From the NCBI GenBank assembly GCA_029948255.1, contig JALIZF010001266.1, positions 62,001 through 126,000 of the forward strand: a DNA stretch of 64,000 bases, read 5' to 3'. Below the pieces are notes generated by a model that did not search any database, was not told the DNA's origin, and worked only from the letters and a program-made list of their open reading frames with translations. Position numbers and translations under genes: made by a program. Source of the DNA: Telmatactis stephensoni. Its lineage: Eukaryota; Cnidaria; Anthozoa; Actiniaria; Isophelliidae. Positions 1 through 10,346 of this stretch are shown in pieces (position 1 is the stretch's first letter; each line of letters opens with the position of its first letter).

Positions 1-3000
1 CAGCTTTTTGACCAATAAGTGCGCTCTATTTCAAATTATTGTTGAATTTTAATTTGTTGTGAGGCGTTGATCGACTATAAAGTCAACTGTTTTATTTACT
101 CAATATACACTTCTTTGTGTAAAACGTTTTTCGTGCAAAGTTTTTATTTTGAAAAAGCTGTTAAAAATTTATAAATGTCAATATTTCATCAACTGAAATG
201 AAAATCAAATATTAGCTCTCAGTGAAATATCTTGCGTAAACCTTTAACAGGAAAAAATAGGTTAATTTTGTTTGACAAAACTATATGAGGAATACTTATA
301 ACGTCCAATTTTTAGATGAACATAGCTTTTTGTTCTTAGAAAAAAAGCTATTACATTAAGATTTTGTAAACAGTTACACTAATTTCACGGTCAATTAGTC
401 TTAGCCGGAGATTAATTTGTTTTACAAGAAACTTTTAAACAACCACAAACAATAAATGTACTTTTCTATCCTCGCTTGCTGGTTGTCCACGTGGAGCAGT
501 TTTTGAAAAACGAGAAGCTTTCCAGCTTTTCTCCGTCAATAGCTAAACAACCACAGACGCCTGCATCAAAAGTACTTTTCCTTCCACGCTAGGAGGTAGT
601 CCACGTAAAGTACGTAGCTAGATTTCAGGGGAAAAAGATCGCTTTCATAGACAAATTTAGAACGCTGGAGAGTATAACATGAATTTTAAATTCACTGGCA
701 AGGCTGCTAATTAATGTCAGTATTCGATCGAATAGTTAACTGCCACTAATATTGGAAGGCTAGTTTTGTTGACTTATATGTGAACTGAACTGAACTGAAC
801 TACGCCACAAGTACACGTATTAGACAAACCTCATTTATTTTTAGTTTTCCTCTAAGTAGGCAGTAAATTCCTCCCAAATCTCCTCCTTTTACTAAGGAAA
901 GTTTGTCTAGACAACATGGCACATCTATAACTTTGTATCAATTATTGATAAGTTGTTATAGAATCGAAGTGAAATAGTTCATGGAAAAGACGTGGTTTAG
1001 ATTACGTCTACACCAATCCGGATGAGTTTGAAAACGCAGCTTTTTCCCTTTGTGATTCGCACCATCCGTTAAAAGAAAAACGCCGCCTAACAATAGCTAA
1101 CAAAGCGTTTATATAGGAATGGGATGCCATATATAGTCTTAAATTGACATGATGAATAGTTTATATAGTCTTAAGGGAATAACTCTGGCTTTATACAATA
1201 GATAATATAATGAATTATAAAACATCTGGACACTTTAGTACTACATTAGCTCTCTCACTAGCTCCTTTTAAAATGTCTAAGTTCAAGGTTCGCCGTTTTT
1301 ATTTTTGAGAGTTCACTCAGTATGGTTCAGTCTAAAGTCGACAAGTTGAAACAATTGCCACCATTGTTAAATTCTAACTCAACCTAGGTTAATTAACTCT
1401 CAAGTCTTAACACGACCTAAGAAGTCACAAGAATTTCAAATCACCGAAATCCGGCTCGTTCGAACACTGCACAGTTACGGCGGGAATCTAGCTTTGTTTC
1501 TACTGAATTTCCTCGTTTTATTGTATGTTATGGAAACACCGCGTACCGCCTTACGTTTATTAATGCTCAAAAGAAAACGATGTCACACTTAAAATATAAG
1601 TTATTTTTGTCAAAGCACAATTGCGTTCAGTTGTATATATAACTAGCTTGACAACCGACAGATACCTGCTGCTGTTGTGAAAGTTTATTTTGTCAGGCCA
1701 AATCGCACCACAGATGACCAAAGTTATAGTTTTTCCGTAGATTTTGACAGTGTAACTGTCAAACAACGTGTGAACTTGTGCTATAATGACGCAATAGCCA
1801 ACAAAACAACTAGAACATCGATCACAACTAATCGGCCATGATAAAACAGTATGGCAAGAAAAATGGTGCCCGCAGACACAAGAATATTTGAAAACAGATC
1901 TCCGCAGCTTTATAATTCAATTAAAACGAAACAGTTTTAAAACAAACTTGAGGGCGAACATTGTTTTTGAAGTTTACTTTAAAGCTTAAATATGAAAACA
2001 AGCGTTTCAAAAAAAAAATCGAAGTCGGCAACGAATGCCATGCATGAGTTATTTTGTGTTTGCTAATAAGAAAAGCAGATTTTCGAAGACATTCGTCATT
2101 GTTTTGGGAAAGTACCTGTATTATTTAGAGTATAATATCAAAATATGGCTTTCTATTGACATTAATATATAAACACTCAATACAATATACTACACACTTA
2201 TTGAATACCAAAGACATTTGCCCCAAAAAACTAGTGAAATGAAATGGAAATAATTTTTTCCTGAATTTAAAACTAGGTGTTTCCACTGTGCTACTATTTC
2301 AAGTACTATTTTCGCGTGCCTAAAATTCAACTTTCTACAAATAAAGAAGGTAGTTATGAATATTATATGTCACGTAGAACAAAGAACAAGCGAAAATCTT
2401 TCAAAAACATTCTTTCATTCTTTCATTTTTGGTCACTAACATATTTGACTATTTTCACAATTAATTACCGTGTGTTTTGTTTCATAACTTTCTTGATCAC
2501 TTTATAGGACTTTTGCCAAAACTGTTTACCAAAGGCAGCTATTGCACGTCTAGTTCAAAAAGCTGACACGTTTTTATAGCTACATTTTAGCAACTTAAAC
2601 TGCTTTTACCTATAAAATAGGATATTTCTCTATATGAATTTGACTATATGATTAAATTAGGTCAAAGTATCTGATTGAATTTACTTACGTTCACTCAGTT
2701 GGAGCCAGCACTCAAACCAAGTTTTAACAAACACGACTGGTTGATTGAGAAAAGTTAAAAGACTGCCGAAAAACAGCTTGTCCACCGGCTCAACTACAAA
2801 ACAAACCTGTGTTTTAGTTTTTGTCAAATAAAGACTCAGCAAGGGCGACACAATACCCGTTTGTTAAGCCATTTTATTTAATTGAAAACAATTTTCACCG
2901 TTTTTCAAATATCAAAACACATGAGTTTTTCTATCGTAGGAAATTTGTTTCATACATATGAAGCAAACGGCTACAGAAAATATAAAATAGCTAGACTAGC

Positions 3001-5073
3001 TAAAATAGCTAAAACGCTTACACAATATATATGTATAGATATTTTGTGTTTAATAGAAAATGGTTTTATTCAAGGCATACTGCTGTAACAGAGAAAAACC
3101 ATGGTCCAAATCACCTGGTAAAAGAATTCTAGCGTGGCTTTTTCTTGTGTTTTGAAATCACGAACATCAGAAGATTAAATTTCATTCGGGCTGTGTTCCT
3201 AAACCATGGCACGGGCGTATAAGACGTTTAATTGGAACATTCGTTGTTGAATAAAAAATCGATAAAATTTGAGAAGTCGGATCAAATGCTACCCTGGCTC
3301 TCGTGACCCAATTCCATTAATGAGCAAGTTTTTCTCAGTATTTAAGTAAATTCTTGATCGATAATACTTAAGCTCTGAAATGAAGAGAAAACACTATACA
3401 GTTTAATTAAGCAGACATGGAAAATATTGGCTACTATCCCTAAAGTGAACATATCTTTCCAGCTTTCAAACCGGGTCCGCAAATTATGTTTTTATCGTAA
3501 TTTTTGACTGGCTTCAATAAAGATGGAATTTGAATTGATATAATTTTGCTAGCAAAGATGAGTCGCTAGGATTATTCAATTAAATTACTTCGATGACCAG
3601 TGCGAGAAATTAATTCTGCAAGACATCTAGATAGATTATTCAACAGAGTAAGACTCTATCGAATTATTAAATAATATTCAATATTGCAAATCAGAGAATT
3701 GAAAGAACAACTACATTTACCTGGTTATATAAGTTTGAAGGTGAAATCTTTTGGATACTGGCAATGAAAACGGTTGAAGTCAGCTCATTAAGGGTTCTCG
3801 AGTTAATTGACAGGGCTGCGAAAAACCGCTTTTCGCTGTCAAAACTCCAGCAAGAACTGATTGTTCAAGGTGAATTTTACTGGCAGCCAAAAAGAGATGT
3901 TATAAATTATTGATAACGGATTTGAACAAACACGTTTGTAGCCAAAGAAAAGTTTGACAATGCTGGCTTTAAACAATGAATGTTATGACATTTCATTTTT
4001 GAAAAAATAATTGAATTAAATGTAAATATTTAAGATAGGTTATTTCATTCTTGAATGAGGCACAAGTTTAACATTCTTAATTTTCTAAACTACGGCTTTT
4101 CAAGAATGCCTGATAGAATACAATTAATATGAATAATGGCGATAAATGTGCCAATCTTTTTGAATACGTTGCGATAATGTTGTAAAAACGTTTATTTATG
4201 TGGCCATCTTCGTGCACACACACACAATACTGACCTGTAACTTTTCAACACTTTGAAATGCCGACATTCACGAAACTCTACCGATAAAAATGACGGAAAA
4301 TTATATATTTCCGCCGCCGAGTTTTGCATCGTAGTTGGTTATTCTAAAGGAAATAACTCCAATCTCGGCTTTCTGACTCAGTCTGCACAAAATATTCGGC
4401 ACATATATTTTTTTCTCGTGGTTGCAGTTTTTTGTTCAACACCTAATAAAAGCTCGTAACTTTTTGGAATCTTACATCTTATTCTTACATCTTATTCAAC
4501 AAATATTCCTGACTGGTTATTAGTTAAAAACAAACAATAGCTTGAATAGTGTTGGTTTATGAACGAGTGTTAATTATAAGTGATTGAACTGCCTTCCGTA
4601 CAAATTAACACTTAAAAACCTTATAAGAAACCATTGACGTGGATAAAGAATATGTACTTGGATTAAAAAATCACGTTTACTTCAAGGCCACCGGTTAAGG
4701 TTGCCAGAAAGTTCGATTTCAAAGGTGACGAACAATAACAAAGTACATTATTAATCTCCAAAATGCAATTTTTGACACAATCGTTTTTACTTTTTTAAAC
4801 TTTCATTGTGCGTCCACTCGTTTGGAAAATTGGCTGTAATTACCTCTTGTTGCGCAGAGTTTATTGTGTAAGTAGTTGTTATAATTAGTTCAATAGGATA
4901 ATCTATGTGATTAGTGTTTAAATCGGTTTGTTATTAAATTTAGCCTTATCTAGCCACTGATGCAAGGGATTGACATTTGAATTATTCATTATATCAAGGT
5001 AGTTCACCGTCTTTCGTGTCTAGAGAACCAGTCTACTCTTCGTTGAGATGTTTCTACTCAAGCACCCAAATTC
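1..5073. other. Intergenic, no gene recognised
   Basis: AT-rich DNA with only short spurious reading frames on both strands. Two diverged direct copies of a stretch of roughly 65 bp (shared pieces AAACAACCACA, GTACTTTTC and GTCCACGT) lie near 433-497 and 544-610, and a short GAACT run lies at 781-801. I see no coding similarity, RNA gene or terminal repeat that I can name. Confidence 0.5.
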
Positions 5074-5100
5074 GTGTGGAAATCCTATCTTGAGTTCTTC

Positions 5101-5346
5101 ATGGGCGTTCTAAGCGTGCTTTTATCGTTAAATTGCGTTATCTTCTATATTAACCCCAGTCAAGCTTACCCTGCATGTTCATTACCACAAGCCATTGCGT
5201 GGAGCACAAGCGGAATAGGACAAAAGGACCAAATCCTTGCAAGGCTGTGTAGACGTCCCAAAGGTGTCATGTATCATCAACGGATGCTTACAGTTATCCA
5301 CGTAAACAAACTGTACTTACTAATAACAATGGATACTGAGACATGA
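5101..5346 (+). CDS. Possible small secreted peptide (81 aa), unrecognised
   Basis: The reading frame from ATG 5101 begins with a plausible signal peptide: a hydrophobic run VLSVLLSLNCVIFYI followed by NPSQA, where cleavage after SQA is reasonable. The short mature part has two cysteines and a basic RLCRRPKG stretch that could be a processing site. A possible splice donor (AAAG|GTGTCA) follows that stretch, so the real exon could end there and the rest of the frame could be intronic. I recognise no family. Chance is a real alternative, because the frame is short and lies in otherwise non-coding DNA. Confidence 0.22.
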   Translation: MGVLSVLLSLNCVIFYINPSQAYPACSLPQAIAWSTSGIGQKDQILARLCRRPKGVMYHQRMLTVIHVNKLYLLITMDTET

Positions 5347-6138
5347 AGACTAAGCTGTAAATTTTCACATGGTGCAACTGTACCCAAGTGAAAAAGTACG
5401 TAGTTTTAATTTCAAAAGGAGTTTTAGCGACGGTGTCAGCAGTAAAATTGATCTTTGAAGTTTTTTTTGAAATATCTAATTTACAGAGCGCTTTTTGGTT
5501 TGGAAACTGAACAGACAAAATGTTTCTGTTGAGAATGTGTCCTAGAGACCATCATGACTGATTATAAGTAAAACTTCATGAATAATCCAAGTGAGTCAGT
5601 GCAACGAGTACTCACAAGAGAAACGGAGCTCGGAAAAGGTAGCAATTGTAAAAAACTAAACTGAGTAAGAGGCACTACCTGAAGAAGACCAAAGCTCGAG
5701 ATAAAGGAGAAGAAAAAGAAAGAAGTCAAAGACGAAGACCAAAATAGAAGAATAAAGACAAGGACGATATGATATAACTTGTAACTTGTAACTGTACAGT
5801 TAAGTTTAATTAATGTACATGTTCGCCCCAGCTATTTTGTGTCGGTGTGGTCATTCAATGTCTTCGAGCGATCAATGACATACAGGGTACATAGTGGTAA
5901 TACTAGTGGAAGAATGGTGCACTTTAATTTGACTAAAACGAGTGACGATTAATTCCATTTTATGCCGGGCTGTAAACTAGAGGAAGAAAACTTGACCAAC
6001 TGATGCACGAACAGCTAAATGTCCTAAATGACTTTCCCCTTTCATATCTCTCTCACTCCGTGGCACGAGGTCCAAAGGTATCCTACGACCAAAGACTTCG
6101 AAGTTTAACAAGATAATATAAATATGAAGAAAACTTTA

Positions 6139-6784
6139 CAGCCATTCTCGATAACATGCGCCCTCTAACAAAAATATTGGCGGATCAGACTCGGATCAGA
6201 GAAAATACCTCATCATAATGACAAAAGCACTTCCAACTTCGTTGAGATAAAATGCTGAAACAAAGTGGTCTATCAGTGTGAAGCAAATCACAAAACGACT
6301 TCTTGTATTAACTAGAGCCAAACGTTTGTAAAGAAAGTTATAAAATTGTATGACACAACCTTGCTTGTGCACGATCCACCAGGTAAGTCCAGCGTTTTCA
6401 CGTTTTTTCTATTTCAGCTGGGGATATTTTCCTAATTCGACGTTCCATTGAAAATAATCCCGAACTTTATCAGTCTTTGACGAATTTTGTAATCAGCATG
6501 GACAGAATATCAGACATATGCATTCACTACAAACCCTCAGTAAAATAGGATTATATTGGGAGTAAACTCTCCACTTCTTCGTATTCAGCTTCTGAGTTCT
6601 CTAAGAAAGCTCCTAAGGTATTGGTGTCGATCGCAAAGTCTGCAACAAATCTCTGGCAGTCCGACATCAGGGCGAGAAACTGGGCGGAGAATTGTCATAG
6701 TAACACTTTTGATTGACATCACGAGAAACAAGTTAATCAAAGAAAATATTTTCGTAAGAGGGCGCGTGTTATCGAGAATGGCTG
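6139..6784. mobile_element. TA-flanked 646-bp inverted-repeat element
   Basis: The ends are inverted copies: CAGCCATTCTCGATAACA at the left and the complement of a near-identical sequence at the right, continuing inward through GCGCCCTCT and an AAATATT block for about 40 bp. TA dinucleotides sit immediately outside both ends (6137-6138 and 6785-6786), as expected for a Tc1/mariner-type target duplication. No transposase is visible inside, so it would be non-autonomous. The CAG...CTG ends and TA target match the outer element at 40658-56401, though the rest of the terminal repeats differs. Confidence 0.6.
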
Positions 6785-6857
6785 TAAGTGCTGTCAACGT
6801 GAACTGTACAGATAATGATTTTTTTTGTTTTGTAAAATATATATTTAAGGAATATGA

Positions 6858-7125
6858 AACGCGCGCGCATGTCTCTGTACTGTGATATAAACACGATAGA
6901 AGATGTAGAGCAAGAGAAAAGCAAGCGTAGGAACACGAGGCGTAGCCGAGTGTTTCTCTTGCTTTTCGAGTGCTCTACACCTTCCAGAGTGTTTGTATCA
7001 CAGTACAGAGACATAAGCGATCGTTTTGTATTGCTTTTAGAAAATATTTTCCACGTTTTTTGTGCGCGCCATGTCTCTGTCCTCTGATATAAACATGGTA
7101 GCCAGCCAATCAGCGCGCGCGTTAT
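6858..7125. mobile_element. Foldback element, family A copy 1
   Basis: The core is an imperfect palindrome: CTGTACTGTGATATAAACAC on the left and its near-complement (GTTTGTATCACAGTACAG) about 110 bp later, with an inner stem of AGAGAAAAGCAAG / CTTGCTTTTC type. The right part ends in GCCAGCCAATCAGCGCGCGC. The same modules recur at 31936-32643, so this is an interspersed family. No coding content. Confidence 0.5.
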
Positions 7126-7299
7126 ATCTCAAATATTTTATAAATACATAAACAAGCATTACATAATTGGCACAAACACGACTTTGATTTCAGTTTAGAT
7201 TTAAAAAAAGTATATTTATTAAAAGTTAAATAGAAAATTAATTACTACTGTATGCCTTTTTAAAAAGAAGAGTTTTAAGCTCGCGCTTAAAACAAGAAA

Positions 7300-7615
7300 T
7301 ATCCAGACATTGTCTGATGTCTGAAGGAATGCGTGCTGTTCCATAGCTCAGGAGCAGCATTTGAAAAAGCTTATCGTTTGCCATACGATTTTAGCCTGAA
7401 AGAACCTCTTGTTAAGAGATTAAATGATTTAGATCTAAGGGAACGAGTTGGGACATATGGCTTTACAAGTTCACTAAGATATGAAGGAGCTGACAGTCAA
7501 TTAAGGCTTTGAAAGTAAGTAAGAGTATTTTGTATTCGATACGTTGTTCAACAGGTAACCAATGTAAGCGATAAAGAACAGGTGTTATGTGGTCATGTTT
7601 GTGACAACCAGATAG
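7300..7615 (-). pseudogene. LINE reverse-transcriptase 3' end remnant
   Basis: Read on the minus strand, the segment encodes DHITPVLYRLHWLPVEQRIE followed by YKILLLTFKAL. This is the conserved region just downstream of the reverse transcriptase domain in many animal non-LTR retrotransposons. After a frameshift near 7500 it continues with SYLSELVKPYVPTRSLRS and FRLKSYG, the usual continuation. It is truncated and frameshifted, so it is a dead fragment. A related LINE is split by the transposon nest at 40.5-57.1 kb (LHWLPVEQRI there too). Confidence 0.75.
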
Positions 7616-8796
7616 TTAGTACTTTTGCACAGGCGGCTGAAGTGCGACCACTCTACAATGTGTTTTATTTTTAGTAAGATTTTGTTTAGCCGATTCTGGG
7701 TTTCGAGTTCACTTGTGACTGAACTAGGAAAGGGATTGATATAAGATCTATACAGCCGAAAAATCAAATTTTTGACAACAGTTTTATACTAAGTACAAAT
7801 AACTCTGAAATATATTACAATCTCCGCGAACAAACAAAATACTTCAAAGTTCAAAGTCTACCCTGCAGCGGTTTTCCAAAACGTGTGTTCTGGTTGCAAC
7901 AAACGAATGTTTCACCTGTAAGCTGGCGTTATTAGTACGGAAATAAACTTCAGTGGTCACCAATAGTCATGAAAGCTAGTAAGGGCCCGTTTATGTGAAG
8001 GCGAGTTGTCTCTGGTAGCCATAACTCTTTTGTTTTAGCGTTCCTAGGGAAAAGAAAACAAAAAAGTTATCCCGACAATTAACCAGGCCGAAAAACTTCA
8101 ACTTACAAGGCCTCAATCGTAATGGCGGCCGAGTTCGAAACGGTGAGGTGGTCATTGTACCTTCATAAATATTGCATTAAGGGATTTCCACAACACTAAA
8201 CTAGACTTTCACCAATGAATTACAATAGAATAACTAAGGCTGATAACAAGTAAAACTTCCCAATGGAGAGCCGCGCGGATTTTTTTAAAGTGCATGCGCA
8301 TGCCTATACAACGAACCTTTTTGTGTTTTCATAAAAATACTGCCTGTAAAGTACAAGACTCTAAAGTCTGAGGGTGTTTAATTTCCATTTAGTTGAACCA
8401 ACCGGCCAGTTCTTAAATGGTACATGTCAATTCCTAGCTCAATTCCTAGACTGCCTGTGCAATGCTTGTTACTGACAATAATCAAATGTGCGTAAACAAA
8501 GACTAAACAAGATTTCAGACGGTGTTTTTTGTTTTCACTATTAAAACTGGAGGAATTCCCCAGACCATTTTTGAAGGGAAATTACACAACCTTGAGGGCT
8601 TGTAAAATTGTTAATTCTAGTAATCCAAAACATCTCAAACTTTAGAATAATAATGAATATCAAACAAACAACAGGTTCCATGTCCACGCAAAAAGGAATA
8701 TTCCCGGCATTGGCGACGACGTCGAACACTTTTAAGGCGAGAGAAACACACGTGTCCATGTGCTTCTTCGTCGCAATAGTGTAAAGTTCGAAATGT
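7616..8796. other. Intergenic, no gene recognised
   Basis: AT-rich sequence between the LINE remnant and the C/G-run element. No reading frame, splice-compatible exon or repeat structure that I can support was seen on either strand. Confidence 0.4.
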
Positions 8797-9172
8797 GATT
8801 CCCGGGGGGCGGGGGAAAATTTAGGGTAGGGGTGTGTCTCGAAACACTGACCTCAAATTTTGATTTCCATAGTTACCCTATTCCAGACTAAAGCTTAAAA
8901 ATGTATACCATATCCCAGACTATAATAAACGTTAAATAAACTGTTAAATAAACGTTCCTTGGCTTCTTTTATTGTTCCTTGTTTAATTGAAAGCGTGTTT
9001 AGATGATGCAAACTGATAGTGGTGTTACTGTGGAAACCATACCCTATCCCAGATCAAAACGGTACCCTCACCCAGACTAAAAATGTAAAAAATGATACCA
9101 TACCATACCCTATCCCGCGGCACATACCCGTAAATAGCATTTAAAGGGGAGTACCCCCCCCCCGGGTGTGAT
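8797..9172. repeat. Inverted-repeat element with G/C-run ends
   Basis: One end begins TCCCGGGGGGCGGGGG and the other ends CCCCCCCCCCGGGTGTGA. Inside are several copies of the short phrase ACCCTATCCCAGA/ACCATATCCCAGAC, apparently decayed internal repeats. No coding sequence. Confidence 0.4.
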
Positions 9173-9346
9173 TCCAATGAGTGAATTAACAATAATAAAA
9201 GTTCGAATTCGTGAGGGGTAAATACAGTGACTGGTTTCACAAATAGACATACACCATGGAAATTGCACACGTACGGTAAAAGCCTGCGAGGCTGGCTGTT
9301 TAGGGAATTTTTCACTATAGTTAAAAAAACACCGTTCTTCCAATTA

Positions 9347-9651
9347 CAAACGCGAACTTCTCATTGCTGCTTTAGTCGAGTACATGCGCCTGAACCCTTC
9401 TCATTGTTAGAAAAGGATTACGAGAAGATTTGTCATTGTTTTAATTTGGATATTTCGGCCTTTCACCAAAGGCCATCAACAGCAACTATAAATACTCACG
9501 TACTTTACTAAGTACTCACGTACTTTAGCTATTGTATCTTGCCCATGCTTATCTTTAACGTAGTTAAATATGTTTCTTTGGGCATACAACTTAATTAGAA
9601 AAAGGATTACGAGAAGATTGGTCATTGTTTTAATTTGGATATTTCGGCCTT
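9347..9651. repeat. Decayed flank of the 40-bp array with a direct duplication
   Basis: A single diverged 40-bp-type unit (TGCTTTAGTCGAGTACATG) lies at about 9369-9388. A roughly 53-bp segment beginning AAAAGGATTACGAGAAGATT occurs twice, at about 9412-9464 and 9599-9651, the second copy abutting the regular array. ACTCACGTACTTTA is also duplicated around 9495-9528. This looks like an earlier duplication that captured array and flank together. Confidence 0.55.
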
Positions 9652-10346
9652 TCTCATTGTTGCTTTAGTCGAGTACATGGGTGTGAACCCTTCTCATTGC
9701 TGCTTTAGTCGAGTACATGGGTGTGAACCCTTCTCATTGCTGCTTTAGTCGAGTACATGGGAGTGAACCCTTCTCATTGCTGCTTTAGTCGAGTACATGG
9801 GTGTGAACCCTTCTCATTGCTGCTTTAGTCGAGTACATGGGTGTAAACCCTTCTCATTGCTGCTTTAGTCGAGTACATGGGTGTGAACCCTTCTCATTGC
9901 TGCTTTAGTCGAGTACATGGGTGTGAACCCTTCTCATTGCTGCTTTAGTCGAGTACATGGGTCTGAACCCTTCTCAATGCTGCTTTAGTCGAGTACATGG
10001 GTGTAAACCCTTCTCATTGCTGCTTTAGTCGAGTACATGGGTGTGAAACCTTCTCATTGCTGCTTTAGTCGAGTACATGGGTGTAAACCCTTCTCATTGC
10101 TGCTTTAGTCGAGTGCATGGGTCTGAACCCTTCTCATTGCTGCTTTAGTCGAGTACATGGGTGTAAACCCTTCTCATTGCTGCTTTAGTCGAGTACATGG
10201 GTGTGAACCCTTCTCATTGCTGCTTTAGTCGAGTACATGGGTGTAGACCCTTCTCATTGCTGCTTTAGTCGAGTACATGGGTGTAAACCCTTCTCATTGC
10301 TGCTTTAGTCGAGTACATGGGTCTGAACCCTTCTCATTGCTGCTTT
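9652..10346. repeat. 40-bp tandem array (about 17 copies) built from the ASNSD1 3' coding end
   Basis: Seventeen consecutive 40-bp units with few differences (ACATGGGTGTGAACCC, GTCTGAACCC or GTGTAAACCC variants), plus a partial unit at the gene side. Read on the minus strand, the gene-proximal unit is coding: it encodes [14 protein letters not shown] and the TGA stop of ASNSD1. The residues NEK.SD.C.RL match the conserved end of animal ASNSD1, so the array grew from the last codons of the gene. Units beyond the first lie in the 3' untranslated or downstream region. It resembles a CRISPR array in regularity but has no spacers. Confidence 0.9.

Noticed and set aside
9652..10346. CRISPR-like regular array
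   Set aside because: Units are contiguous with no spacers, the DNA is eukaryotic, and the unit matches the ASNSD1 coding end.
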